A stretch of 47,567 bases of DNA from Chthoniobacteraceae bacterium (GCA_947448395.1 CANFNA010000005.1:1-47567); one strand, 5' to 3'. Positions 22,098 through 31,992 are shown, counted from the first letter of the stretch. Translations and numbers: made by a program. The notes: a model not told the origin generated them from the sequence alone.

Positions 22098-22424
22098 TTA
22101 AAGTTCAGATCGAGCCGCTCCGTCGCTTTCTCTTAAATGCAACTGCGCCTCTATAACTGATCGGATTCCCAAGCCTCCTCCTTTAGTAATTCCATCAGCA
22201 AGCGCTTCAGTAATAAAATATCCGTACAAATGCCCCTCTTTGCCGTTGTCTAAAAGCGGCTTCATCGTTTCGGTCAACATTTGCCGCACTAGGATCGCCT
22301 CAAACTGACGCGCGACTTCTCCAGGTGGGTGATTTTTGCCGGATAAACCTTCAGAGGTCCCAGAAACGGCTGCAGCATCCTGCATCGAAAGAGAAGAGGG
22401 CGAGGACACCGGGGTGATATTCAT
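22098..22424 (-). CDS. flgJ: Rod-binding protein, FlgJ N-terminal domain only
   Basis: ARQFEAILVRQMLTETMKPLLDNGKEGHLYGYFITEALADGITKGGGLGI resembles the rod-binding domain; no muramidase domain; between flgI and flgN/K. Confidence 0.8.
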   Translation of the reverse strand: MNITPVSSPSSLSMQDAAAVSGTSEGLSGKNHPPGEVARQFEAILVRQMLTETMKPLLDNGKEGHLYGYFITEALADGITKGGGLGIRSVIEAQLHLRESDGAARSEL

Positions 22425-22425
22425 A

Positions 22426-23523
22426 TTAGTTCAAAATCAATTCCGCCTGCAGAGCACCCGCGCGTTTCATGGTCTGAAAAATCGACATCATGTCCCGAGT
22501 GGACAACCCCAGTGCATTCAAGGCCCCAGCCACCTGTTGAATCGTCGGAGTCTCATCCATAACGCGCAAGGATCCCACCCCCTCTTCCACGGAAGTTTGA
22601 GTGCTCTTCGTCAGTACCGTGTTGCCCGCCCTAGCGAGAGCCCCAGGCTGACTGACCCCTTGGTTCGACGTGACATTAATCATCAGCGACCCGTGGCTAA
22701 TCGCCACCGTGGAAACCTTCACGTTTGCGGTCGCCACAATAGTCCCTGTTCTTTCGTTAATCACCACGCGCGCCGGTACGTCTGGCTCCACCTCCACCGC
22801 CCCCATTCTCGCTATAAAGTTCACTTCGTACCCCTCAAAATCATCGGGAACACAAATGCTCACACTTCCCGCATTCTTCGCCATCGCACTCTGGGGAAAC
22901 TCCTGATTGAGGGCTTGGGCTATCCGCGCCGCAGAAGTGTAGTCGGGATTGAGCAGCATCAGATCGATCGTTTTATCCCGAACAAAATGCGCCGGCACCT
23001 CGCGCTCAACCAGGGCGCCCCCCGAGATCATCCCCACGGTCGGGTGATTTTTCTGAACGGTCGCTCCTCCGGGACCACCTTCACCTCCAATAAATCCTCC
23101 CACCGCAATCGCCCCCTGCGCCACCGCATACACGGCATCATCCGCTCCCAACAATGGTGTCTGAAGCAACACCCCACCTTGAATCGTTTTGGCATCCGAC
23201 ATCGACGAAACGGTCACATCGATCCGAGTCCCACTTCTTGCAAAGGCGGGGATGTCCGCAGTGACCATGACAGCAGCCACGTTGTCTGATTTTAACTGAG
23301 CATTGCCGAGGTTGATACCAAACCGCATGAGCGCATTAGCCACGGTGCGGACAATCTGATCCGATTTACTGTCCCCCTTATTCGCAAGACCCACAACCAA
23401 TCCATATCCCACCAACTGGTTATCCCGCCCTCCTTCGATAAGGGTTAGGTCTTTGACACGAGCCGCGAGCCCAGAGGAAGCCAGAATCAGCAGGCTCGAG
23501 AGAGTTAGAATCAGAGTGCGCAT
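22426..23523 (-). CDS. flgI: Flagellar P-ring protein
   Basis: ARVKDLTLIEGGRDNQLVGYGLVVGLANKGDS...NVAAVMVTADIPAFARSGTRIDVTVSSMSDAKTIQGGVLLQTPLLGAD is classic FlgI. Confidence 0.97.
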   Translation of the reverse strand: MRTLILTLSSLLILASSGLAARVKDLTLIEGGRDNQLVGYGLVVGLANKGDSKSDQIVRTVANALMRFGINLGNAQLKSDNVAAVMVTADIPAFARSGTRIDVTVSSMSDAKTIQGGVLLQTPLLGADDAVYAVAQGAIAVGGFIGGEGGPGGATVQKNHPTVGMISGGALVEREVPAHFVRDKTIDLMLLNPDYTSAARIAQALNQEFPQSAMAKNAGSVSICVPDDFEGYEVNFIARMGAVEVEPDVPARVVINERTGTIVATANVKVSTVAISHGSLMINVTSNQGVSQPGALARAGNTVLTKSTQTSVEEGVGSLRVMDETPTIQQVAGALNALGLSTRDMMSIFQTMKRAGALQAELILN

Positions 23524-23577
23524 GGTAATTTAGAGAACCGATCTCCAATCATTTTCATTAATTTCGGGCGGAACCGA

Positions 23578-24282
23578 TTAGTAAGGACTGATTTTTTCAT
23601 CCAAACGCATCAGCCATCCCTTTTTCTGGGTCTCACTCAGAGATCCTTCAGAAACAAGATCAATTCGAGCGTCCGCCACCGCACTCGAGGAAACCGTATT
23701 CGACATCGAAATGTCGTAAGGGCGAATAATCCCTCTCAACGACGCAAACTGACGCTCCTTAGAAAAGCTCACCTGCCGAATTCCCTCGATCACCAAGTTC
23801 CCATTCGGCAAGCGATCGATCACCTGAACCGCCATCTGCGACGTCAGAGTCAGCGTGTTCGTCACATTTGCCGTGTTTTCCGTACCTGGATTTCCAGCCG
23901 CAGCCGCTCCCCCAACACTCATGCCATTCGGCGTAGGAACCGGTAAATTCGGATTTTTACCGAGTATCGAGCTGTTTTTGTTCAACCGATTATTGGCTCC
24001 AGAAATGAACATTCCGACCAAGTTCCCAGCCAACCCATTCGATCCAGTCCCCGTTTTGGTGCTCTTCAATGTCAGCGAGTTGGTTCCCACCGAATTTTCG
24101 CTGACGACGATGGTCACGATATCCCCAATGCGCCGAGCCACCTTATCCGCATACATACCCTTTTCATCCGTCACGGCTTCACGCCAAAGAGACCCTGCCA
24201 GCACCGAAGGAACCCAGGTCAAAGCGCAAAGAAAACCTATCAGCTGAAGAGAAATTTTCGAAGTCAGTCTCATAACACTCAA
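23578..24282 (-). CDS. flgH: Flagellar L-ring protein
   Basis: SLWREAVTDEKGMYADKVARRIGDIVTIVVSENS...VIDRLPNGNLVIEGIRQVSFSKERQFASLRGIIRPYDI; FlgH family, between flgI and flgA. Confidence 0.93.
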   Translation of the reverse strand: MSVMRLTSKISLQLIGFLCALTWVPSVLAGSLWREAVTDEKGMYADKVARRIGDIVTIVVSENSVGTNSLTLKSTKTGTGSNGLAGNLVGMFISGANNRLNKNSSILGKNPNLPVPTPNGMSVGGAAAAGNPGTENTANVTNTLTLTSQMAVQVIDRLPNGNLVIEGIRQVSFSKERQFASLRGIIRPYDISMSNTVSSSAVADARIDLVSEGSLSETQKKGWLMRLDEKISPY

Positions 24283-24292
24283 AATTGTTTAG

Positions 24293-25105
24293 CTAAAACC
24301 GTACCTGCACTTGGTTCTCTCCCACCACTTGGCCCACGAACTCCTTGTTACTATCCAAGTTTTTTACCCGAATCACAGCACCCGCTGCCCCCGCCTCCAA
24401 AGCCATCGCCCTCATCCGAATATTCAGCCCACCCTCAGTAGCCACCGCATCCACAAATTGCCCGCGCTTGACCAAGGATCTCTCCACCAAATCTTTTCGA
24501 CTCAGCGCCCGGCCCTGCGGAACTGATTGAGCCAACTCAAATCCCGCCAACTCCGTTTCGGTAGAAATAGGTTGTCCATACTCCCGAAGCAAATCCACCT
24601 TCTGGGGAACAAGCATCCCCGAAACAATGACCTGACCGCGTTCCAAACGCTGCGGAGCCATCCAAACCTCTTCAAAGAGCTCCACACGAACTTGGAGAGG
24701 CCATTCCCCAACAATCTTCCCAGCACTGACACCTCGGACTGTCAGCGACATGCTGCTCTTCAGGCCCCCTTCTGGAATCTGAATACACTCGGCAAAAAAT
24801 TCCTGCCCAGGAAGTCTCAGAGCCACCCAAGGACGAGCCATTTGAATCCTCAACTCCCCCTTCACAGGGAATCGCTTGGGCAAATCCGCCTGAATCGCCC
24901 GAGCCAAATCCAGCTCCGTCAGCAAAATTCCACCCGCACCCGAAATTGCAGGATCCGAAACGGCGCTCTTACTGGAAGATGCCGCCCGAACACTCCCCGG
25001 AACCGGTTCCAGCAAGGACTTCAAGTCGGCGGCAGGAGACAACCTCCCAGCGCAGAAAAGGGCCAGAAACGCCGTCAGCAACCAGCCTCTACCTGAAAGG
25101 ATCAT
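24293..25105 (-). CDS. flgA: Flagellar basal body P-ring formation chaperone
   Basis: Signal peptide and C-terminal SAF-like domain (RALSRKDLVERSLVKRGQFVDAVATEGGLNIRMRAMALEAGAAGAVIRVKNLDSNKEFVGQVVGENQVQVRF). Confidence 0.92.
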   Translation of the reverse strand: MILSGRGWLLTAFLALFCAGRLSPAADLKSLLEPVPGSVRAASSSKSAVSDPAISGAGGILLTELDLARAIQADLPKRFPVKGELRIQMARPWVALRLPGQEFFAECIQIPEGGLKSSMSLTVRGVSAGKIVGEWPLQVRVELFEEVWMAPQRLERGQVIVSGMLVPQKVDLLREYGQPISTETELAGFELAQSVPQGRALSRKDLVERSLVKRGQFVDAVATEGGLNIRMRAMALEAGAAGAVIRVKNLDSNKEFVGQVVGENQVQVRF

Positions 25106-25878
25106 CGTTTCAGCTGCGCAATCTGCCCCAGCATTTCATCCGAGGTCGTAATCGCCTTGGAGTTAATCTCATAAGCACGCTGCGCCTGAATCATGTTCAC
25201 CATTTCTTCCACCACATTCACGTTGGAAGACTCCAAAAATCCTTGAACCAAAGTCCCAACCCCCTGAATTCCAGGCTTTCCAGTCTGAGGCGCCCCGCTG
25301 GAAGCAGTCTCCTCATATAAATTGCCACCCAAACTCCTCAAACCAGCCGGATTCGGGAAAATCACGAGAGGAAAGTTTCCATTCCCCGCTTTTCCGTCCG
25401 TCGTCCAGGACATCGTGCCGTCTGGGGAAATATTGATGTTCTGCGCCTTATTCATATTCGGCAACCCTGTTACCACGAGTCCATCGCTCGTCACCAACCG
25501 TCCCGTGGCGTCGACCTTCAGCGCCCCATCTCGCGTGTACACATCGGTGCCGTCAGCGCGAGTCACTTTGATAAAGCCATCTCCATCAACCGCAATATCC
25601 ATCCCCCCTCCCGTCTGCTTTAACTGCCCTTGCGTAAAAACTTTAGCGGTGGCCACCACCCGACTCCCATGCCCCAACTCGACTCCCGTCGGAAGCACGT
25701 TGCCGTTTCCAACATCCGCACCAGCCGTCCGAGGCTTCTGGTAAAGCAAATCCTGAAATTCAATCTTGCTCCGCTTAAACCCGTTTGTGTTCGCGTTCGC
25801 TAGGTTATTAGCAATCGTGTTCAGGTTTAGCTGCTGGGCTTCCATTCCGGACGAACCGGCGTAAAGGGACTGGATCAT
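25102..25878 (-). CDS. flgG: Flagellar distal rod protein
   Basis: MIQSLYAGSSGMEAQQLNLNTIANNLANANTNGFKRSKIEFQDLLYQ...NVNVVEEMVNMIQAQRAYEINSKAITTSDEML. Confidence 0.97.
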   Translation of the reverse strand: MIQSLYAGSSGMEAQQLNLNTIANNLANANTNGFKRSKIEFQDLLYQKPRTAGADVGNGNVLPTGVELGHGSRVVATAKVFTQGQLKQTGGGMDIAVDGDGFIKVTRADGTDVYTRDGALKVDATGRLVTSDGLVVTGLPNMNKAQNINISPDGTMSWTTDGKAGNGNFPLVIFPNPAGLRSLGGNLYEETASSGAPQTGKPGIQGVGTLVQGFLESSNVNVVEEMVNMIQAQRAYEINSKAITTSDEMLGQIAQLKR

Positions 25879-25991
25879 AACGAATTACAGGTTAAGGACA
25901 GGGTTCTAGCGAGTGCAGTTTTGAGCAATTAGACGAAGTTAAGCTGTGCTTGGTAAAAAAACATCAAATGACTGAATTTTCTTAGAAATGC

Positions 25992-26747
25992 TTAGGAAAC
26001 GGGATTGCCGAGGCTCTGAATCGCTTTGCCGGCCGAGTCGTCCTGGGTCTCAACGACTTTGCGAGCCAACTCATAGGCCCGACTCACCGTGATCATATTG
26101 ACCATCTCGTTCAGACTGGAAACGTTACTCCCCTCCAAAACCCCTTGCAAAATCGGCGACAATTCCACCGGTCGCGCATTATCTCCCGCCGCCGGCGCAA
26201 GCAGACCGTCCCCAACCCGCGTCATCTCGTTCGGCTTGTCAAATTTGTAAACGGAAAGCTTCGTTAGCTGCTGAGTGCCCTGAACCAAAACCCCCTGCGG
26301 GTTTAACAAAATCGCCCCGCCCTCTTGCCTAAAAGTGATTGCCCCATTGTCCCCGTCCACGGTGAACCCTTCCTGATTCACCAAGGTCCGCTCCGGACTC
26401 ATCCTAAAATTCCCGTTTCTCGTGTAACCCAGCGTCCCATCGGGCTTCCGAATCCTAAAAAAGCCTTCCCCCTCAATCGCAAAATTAGTCTCAACCCCTG
26501 TGTGATAGATGGCGCCGGCGGTCTGATTCAGCTTCGTCTGCATCTCAGGGACCACACTCTTCACGGTTTTCTGCACCTCCCCTTTGCCGTCCTTCAATTT
26601 CGCCAAATTCTGCGCAACACTCTCGAAACTAGCCTCATTGCGCCGGTAACCATCCACCGACGCAGACGCTAGATTCTGCGAAATCGCCTCCTGCCAACGC
26701 TCATAAGCGTTCATCGCAGAAGCTCCCTGGTAAAGGCCAACATTCAT
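25992..26747 (-). CDS. flgF: Flagellar basal-body rod protein FlgF-like
   Basis: MNVGLYQGASAMNAYERWQEAISQNLASASVDGYRRNEASF...NVSSLNEMVNMITVSRAYELARKVVETQDDSAGKAIQSLG; start corrected from 26825. Confidence 0.87.
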   Translation of the reverse strand: MNVGLYQGASAMNAYERWQEAISQNLASASVDGYRRNEASFESVAQNLAKLKDGKGEVQKTVKSVVPEMQTKLNQTAGAIYHTGVETNFAIEGEGFFRIRKPDGTLGYTRNGNFRMSPERTLVNQEGFTVDGDNGAITFRQEGGAILLNPQGVLVQGTQQLTKLSVYKFDKPNEMTRVGDGLLAPAAGDNARPVELSPILQGVLEGSNVSSLNEMVNMITVSRAYELARKVVETQDDSAGKAIQSLGNPVS

Positions 26748-26763
26748 CGTACCCCCTTCTCGC

Positions 26764-26779
26764 AGCATAGCCCGTGCCA
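26764..26779 (-). promoter_or_regulatory. Candidate sigma-54 promoter (TGGCACGGGCTATGCT)
   Basis: Minus strand matches TGGCACG-N4-TTGC with one mismatch and correct GG-N10-GC spacing, upstream of flgF; very short predicted leader. Confidence 0.35.
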
Positions 26780-26877
26780 CCCTGCAGTTTCCCTTCCGTA
26801 TTGCCTCTGAAACTCCCAAATCCACCCTCCCTTGAACAAAACGCCGACTCTGCTAGTCATACATCAGCGTCCACACT

Positions 26878-27402
26878 ATGCGCCCTGACCTACTTCCGTC
26901 CCGCCTCCGTCTCGCTTTGCTGCTTCTTCTGATCGTCGCCTCAGTCTGCCCCCCAGACCTTCACGCTCGCGATCGCGTGTCCGTCGGAATCAGCATCTCC
27001 TCCGGCCCAGTGGGCGGGTACTCCCGACCTTACGGTCCCCGCTACTCCCCTTACCCTAACTCCAGATTTAGTTACTCCTACTCTGAGGTCTACCCCGTTT
27101 ACCCCACTCCCGTTTACGCGGTCCCTGCTGCGCCATACTACTATCCCGCTCCCCCAGCGCCCGTTTACTACGGAACGCCGGTCCCATACCCCTCTCCCTC
27201 TGTCTCCTATGCCCCTCGAACCGGCAATGAACAGGTTCTGCAGGTCCAATCCGCCCTCAAAAAGAAAAAGTACTATCGCGGAGTGGTCGATGGCATCAGT
27301 GGTCCGGAAACTCAAAATGCCATCCGCTCCTACCAAATCGACCGCGGTTTGCCAGTCACTGGACGCATTGATTCAGAATTCCTCTCCGACCTCGGCCAGT
27401 GA
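26878..27402 (+). CDS. Secreted peptidoglycan-binding (PG_binding_1) domain protein with Pro/Tyr-rich N-terminal region
   Basis: Signal peptide, YPVYPTPVYAVPAAPYYYPAPPAPVYYGTPVPYPSP low complexity, then VLQVQSALKKKKYYRGVVDGISGPETQNAIRSYQIDRGLPVTGRID. Confidence 0.82.
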   Translation: MRPDLLPSRLRLALLLLLIVASVCPPDLHARDRVSVGISISSGPVGGYSRPYGPRYSPYPNSRFSYSYSEVYPVYPTPVYAVPAAPYYYPAPPAPVYYGTPVPYPSPSVSYAPRTGNEQVLQVQSALKKKKYYRGVVDGISGPETQNAIRSYQIDRGLPVTGRIDSEFLSDLGQ

Positions 27403-28385
27403 CCACCACGGCTTCAGAGGCCTCAAGCGCACTGGATCCCAGCCTGCTCGCCTCCGTTTCTCGATCCTTTTATCTTTCCCTTCGATTCCTCCCCAAACCC
27501 GTAAGGCATCCGATAGGGCTAGCCTACCTACTCGCCAGAACCAGCGATACTTTAGCTGACGAAGCCTCCCTCCCCCTCGGCCTCCGTCTCGAAACTCTTC
27601 AGGGATTCCGTGCCTCCGTCGAACAGGGAATCCCCCTCGATCTGCTCGAACGATTCCCCGAGTTGCAAGTCCGACGCCCCTCTGAGCAGAACCTCCTGCA
27701 GCACTCAGGCGCCCTGATCGAAAATCTCCTGCGCCTCCCAAGCGATCTACGGTCGGAAATCCAGCGAGTGATCGCGACAATCACCGAGGGCCAAAGCAGG
27801 GATCTCATTCGCTTCGGGTATGCATCATCAACCAACCCCACGGCTCTCGAAAACGCCTCCGATCTTCGTGCGTACACCTACTCCGTCGCCGGATGCGTCG
27901 GCGAATTCTGGACCCGCATTTGCCTCCTCCAACTCCCCAACTTTTCCCACGCCCCAGTAGAACGTCTACTGGAACACGGGCGCCTTTTTGGCCAAGGCCT
28001 TCAATTGGTCAATATCCTGCGCGATCTCCCTGAAGATCTCGACTCAGGACGCTGCTACCTTCCCGCCGACGAACTCGCTCAATGCGGCCTCAGCCCCGCA
28101 TCCCTACGACAATCGGGATCCGCCGCAAAACCCATGATCAAACGCTGGCTCGCCTTGGCCGCCCACTGGCTGGAGCACGGGCGAGACTATGAACGCCTCA
28201 TCCGCGGCTTCCGGATTAAATTTAGTGTCAGCCTACCCAGACGTTTAGGCCAACGCACGCTCGACGCCCTAGAAACTCACCCGCCTCTGGAAACCGCTTT
28301 CCGGGTCAAAGTAGCGAAGGCGGAAGTGCTTCGGTCCTCAATTCTCTCGCTCATCAGCGCTTTCCGCCCCAGCGATTCCCCCTAG
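27399..28385 (+). CDS. Squalene/phytoene synthase family protein
   Basis: SVSRSFYLSLRFLPKPVRHPIGLAYLLARTSDTLADE and FGQGLQLVNILRDLPEDLDSGRCYLPADEL (two Asp-rich motifs). GTG start overlapping the upstream stop (GTGA). Confidence 0.9.
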   Translation: MTTTASEASSALDPSLLASVSRSFYLSLRFLPKPVRHPIGLAYLLARTSDTLADEASLPLGLRLETLQGFRASVEQGIPLDLLERFPELQVRRPSEQNLLQHSGALIENLLRLPSDLRSEIQRVIATITEGQSRDLIRFGYASSTNPTALENASDLRAYTYSVAGCVGEFWTRICLLQLPNFSHAPVERLLEHGRLFGQGLQLVNILRDLPEDLDSGRCYLPADELAQCGLSPASLRQSGSAAKPMIKRWLALAAHWLEHGRDYERLIRGFRIKFSVSLPRRLGQRTLDALETHPPLETAFRVKVAKAEVLRSSILSLISAFRPSDSP

Positions 28386-28489
28386 CCTTGGCCCCAGACT
28401 GCTCGGCAAATTCGTCACTTAAAAAGGACCCGCCTCTTCAGAAGCTTGCCAATCTCGAGCCCGCCTCGGACATTCGCCCACCGCGAATT

Positions 28490-31246
28490 ATGTCCGAGCT
28501 TCCCAAGACCTACGAACCACAGGCCATCGAAGAAAAATGGTACGCCCAATGGCTCTCAAATCACAGCTTTGAGGGACGCCCCGAGCGCGTCTCTGCAAAC
28601 CGCCCTGCCTATTCAATCGTCATCCCTCCGCCAAACGTCACCGGCGTTCTCACCCTCGGACACGTTCTTAACAACACCATCCAGGACATCCTCGCCCGCC
28701 GTGCACGCATGCTCGGCAAAGAAGTCCTCTGGCTCCCAGGAACTGACCACGCCGGGATCGCCACCCAAACCGTCGTCGAGCGGACCCTAAAAAAATCAGG
28801 CGCCATCCGCCATCGAGACGATCTCGGCCGTGAGAAGTTTTTGGAAAAGGTCTGGGAATGGAAGGACAAGCACGGCGGCATCATCATCCAGCAACTCAAG
28901 AAACTCGGAGCCTCCTGCGATTGGAGCCGCGAACGCTTCACCATGGACCCCGAGTACTCGGAGTGCGTTCAACGCGTCTTCGTCGATCTCTTTCAAAAAG
29001 GTGCCATCTATCGCGGCAAACGAATGGTCAATTGGTGCCCCGTCTCGCGAACCGCCCTCTCAGACGAAGAAGTCGTCATGAAACCGCAGTCCGGCGCGCT
29101 CTATCATTTCCGTGTCGAAATCGCGGAACGCCCCGGCCAATTCCTCACCATCGCCACAACTCGTCCAGAAACTATCCCCGGCGACACCGCCGTGGCAGTC
29201 AACCCAAACGACCCTCGTTACACCGACCTCATCGGCCTGCACGTCCTACGACCGCTCCCCGCCGAGCAACCACGCGAGCAACGCCTCCTGCCCATCCTTG
29301 GAGACACTCACGTCGAATTCGGCTTCGGCACCGGCGTCCTAAAAGTCACGCCGGCCCACGACAAGGCCGACTTTGAAATCGGCATCCGCCACTCGCTTCC
29401 AGTTGTCGATATTATGAATCCCGACGGCACCATGAACGCCCTCGCCGGATCCGATCTCCAAGGCAAGGACCGCTTCGATGCACGCTCTATCGCCGTCCAA
29501 AAACTCACTGAACTCGGACTCCTGGAAAAAGAAGAGCCGCACCAAAACAACGTCGGATTCTCCGAACGCGCGGACGTCCCCATCGAACCCCGCCTCAGTC
29601 AACAGTGGTTTCTCAAATACCCCTCCGTCGAGGCCTCTCGCGAAGTTGTGCGCTCGGGCCAAATGCGATTCTTCCCAGACCGCTGGAGCCGCGTTTACGA
29701 GCACTGGATGAACAATCTTCAGGATTGGTGCATTTCTCGCCAACTCTGGTGGGGACACCGCATTCCCGTCTGGTATTTCCACGGTGGCGATCATGCCGCC
29801 GCTTGTCAGTCCCTCGGCTTCGAAGTTCCTTCTGAGGCCATCCGACAACTGGAAGACGGCACGCTTGCCTACTGCGGTCTTCGCGTGCCATCGGACACCA
29901 CCCATTGGGAGCAGGATGGCGATGTTCTCGACACGTGGTTCTCTTCTTGGCTCTGGCCTTTCGCTACCATGGGTTGGCCCGAAAAAACTCAGACCCTCCA
30001 AACCTTCTACCCCACCACAGACCTCGTTACCGGACCCGATATCATCTTCTTCTGGGTCGCACGCATGATCATGGCTGGGTTCGAGTACCTCGGTGAACTG
30101 CCCTTCCGAAACGTCTACTTCACCGGCATCATCCGCGACAAACAGGGCCGGAAAATGTCGAAATCCCTCGGCAATTCTCCAGACCCACTAGACCTCATCG
30201 CCAAATTTGGCGCCGATGCCCTTCGCTTCGGCGTCATGCGCAGTGCACCTCTCGGCCAGGACGTGCTGTTCGACGAAAAGAACGTCGAACTCGGCCGCAA
30301 CTTTTGCACAAAACTTTGGAACGCCTGCCGTTTCCGCCAAATGCAGGGCGGTGAAGTAGAAGCCGAAATCCAAAGCGCATTCCTGTCCACCGAAGACAAA
30401 TGGATTCTCCTGCGTCTCGACCATGCGATTAGCGACGTTTCTTGCGCACTCGACGAGTACCGCTTCTCCGACGCGGCTCAGTCGCTCTACCGCTTTTTCT
30501 GGAGCGAATACTGCGACTGGTACGTCGAAGCCTCAAAGGCTGCTCTCAATGGAGCCGATGCTGCCCGCCGCGAAAACACCCTCGCAGTCATCGACTTCGT
30601 TCTCGCTCACGCGCTCCGATTATTCCATCCGTTCATGCCGTTCATCACCGAAGAACTCTGGCACGGACTTGGCTATCAACAGGATCTCCCCCCAGAGCAA
30701 GGGGGAGAATCCATCATGCGCGCCCCTTGGCCAAAGCCTTTAGGAGCCGATTTCCACGCGCATTACGGACTCCTCCCCGAGGACGAAGCCCGTGCTAATT
30801 CAAAGTTTGAAGTGGTGCTTGCAGGCCGCGGGCTTCGGCGCGACTTCAACATCCCCTCGAATAAGAAAGTTTCCTTCGTCATCCAAAGCACCTCGCCACT
30901 CTCCGAAGACGACCGCAATGTGATCCAACTCCTCCTCAATGCAGAAGCCCTCCAAATCGAGCCTCTGTCTTGGATTCCTCCACGCGGAACCCCAACCGCA
31001 TTGACTCCTTTTGGACAGTTACATCTCCCGCTGGAAGGCCTTGTTGATATGGACGCCGAACGCGATCGCCTCGGCAAGGAGATCACCAAAATCGAGCAGG
31101 AACTTTTGAAAGTACGGGCAAAACTCGCGAATGAAACCTTCGTCAGCGGCGCCCCTGCCAACGTAGTTGCAGAACACCGTCAGCGCGAAACGGATTGGCA
31201 GTCCAAGTTAACCGAACTCCAGCGCATTCAGTCCGCTCTCAGCTAA
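28490..31246 (+). CDS. valS: Valyl-tRNA synthetase
   Basis: PPPNVTGVLTLGHVLNNTIQD, KMSKSLGNSPDPLDL, C-terminal coiled-coil; start at MSELPKTYEPQAIEEKWY rather than 28388. Confidence 0.97.
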   Translation: MSELPKTYEPQAIEEKWYAQWLSNHSFEGRPERVSANRPAYSIVIPPPNVTGVLTLGHVLNNTIQDILARRARMLGKEVLWLPGTDHAGIATQTVVERTLKKSGAIRHRDDLGREKFLEKVWEWKDKHGGIIIQQLKKLGASCDWSRERFTMDPEYSECVQRVFVDLFQKGAIYRGKRMVNWCPVSRTALSDEEVVMKPQSGALYHFRVEIAERPGQFLTIATTRPETIPGDTAVAVNPNDPRYTDLIGLHVLRPLPAEQPREQRLLPILGDTHVEFGFGTGVLKVTPAHDKADFEIGIRHSLPVVDIMNPDGTMNALAGSDLQGKDRFDARSIAVQKLTELGLLEKEEPHQNNVGFSERADVPIEPRLSQQWFLKYPSVEASREVVRSGQMRFFPDRWSRVYEHWMNNLQDWCISRQLWWGHRIPVWYFHGGDHAAACQSLGFEVPSEAIRQLEDGTLAYCGLRVPSDTTHWEQDGDVLDTWFSSWLWPFATMGWPEKTQTLQTFYPTTDLVTGPDIIFFWVARMIMAGFEYLGELPFRNVYFTGIIRDKQGRKMSKSLGNSPDPLDLIAKFGADALRFGVMRSAPLGQDVLFDEKNVELGRNFCTKLWNACRFRQMQGGEVEAEIQSAFLSTEDKWILLRLDHAISDVSCALDEYRFSDAAQSLYRFFWSEYCDWYVEASKAALNGADAARRENTLAVIDFVLAHALRLFHPFMPFITEELWHGLGYQQDLPPEQGGESIMRAPWPKPLGADFHAHYGLLPEDEARANSKFEVVLAGRGLRRDFNIPSNKKVSFVIQSTSPLSEDDRNVIQLLLNAEALQIEPLSWIPPRGTPTALTPFGQLHLPLEGLVDMDAERDRLGKEITKIEQELLKVRAKLANETFVSGAPANVVAEHRQRETDWQSKLTELQRIQSALS

Positions 31247-31279
31247 TCCTTGGAACAACCCATTCAACCGCTATCACCC

Positions 31280-31951
31280 ATGTCTAAAGTTAGTGATCTT
31301 CTCGACAACAACCGCCGGTGGTCGGAGCAAACACGGAGCCGTGACCCCGAGTTCTTCTCCACTCTGGCCAAACAACAGGCCCCGGCATACTTGTGGATTG
31401 GCTGCTCAGATAGTCGCGTGCCCGCAAATCAAATCGTTGGCCTACTCCCCGGCGAAGTCTTCGTGCACAGAAACGTCGCAAACGTAGTCGTCCACACCGA
31501 TCTGAACTGTCTCTCCGCCATTCAGTACGCCGTCGATGTTCTTAAAGTTCGCCACATCTTGGTGGTCGGTCATTACGGGTGCGGCGGCGTCACTAGCGCC
31601 CTAAAAGGCTGGAGATTTGGCCTGGTCGACAACTGGCTCCGCCACGTGCAGGACGTCCGCCAAAAACACGCAGCACTCCTCGAAACGTTTCCAGACGACG
31701 AATCGCAGATCCATCACCTCTGCGAACTCAATGTCATCGAGCAGGTCGTCAATGTCGGCGAAACCACCATCGTCCAAGATGCGTGGCTCAAAGGGCAAGA
31801 CCTCACAGTCCACGGATTGGTCTACACACTGAATGACGGCCTCATCCACGACCTCGGCATGAGCGCTGACTCATTGCCGGTCCTCAATAAAGCATACCTT
31901 TCCGCAGTCCAAAAAATCCGCGATCTCAAAGGCAAAACAATTCTCCCTTAG
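31280..31951 (+). CDS. Beta-class carbonic anhydrase
   Basis: AYLWIGCSDSRVPANQIVGLLPGEVFVHRNVANVV...LVVGHYGCGGVTSAL: zinc-binding C-D-R and H-x2-C motifs. Confidence 0.95.
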   Translation: MSKVSDLLDNNRRWSEQTRSRDPEFFSTLAKQQAPAYLWIGCSDSRVPANQIVGLLPGEVFVHRNVANVVVHTDLNCLSAIQYAVDVLKVRHILVVGHYGCGGVTSALKGWRFGLVDNWLRHVQDVRQKHAALLETFPDDESQIHHLCELNVIEQVVNVGETTIVQDAWLKGQDLTVHGLVYTLNDGLIHDLGMSADSLPVLNKAYLSAVQKIRDLKGKTILP

Positions 31952-31992
31952 CCGCTTCGCCGCCGCCGCTCAGAAAACTCATCTTCCGAAGC

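Noticed and set aside
22336-23289. 317-aa plus-strand ORF opposite flgI
   Set aside because: His/Arg-rich shadow ORF antisense to a clear flgI.
29339-30001. 220-aa minus-strand ORF inside valS
   Set aside because: Antisense to a complete ValRS; no family resemblance.
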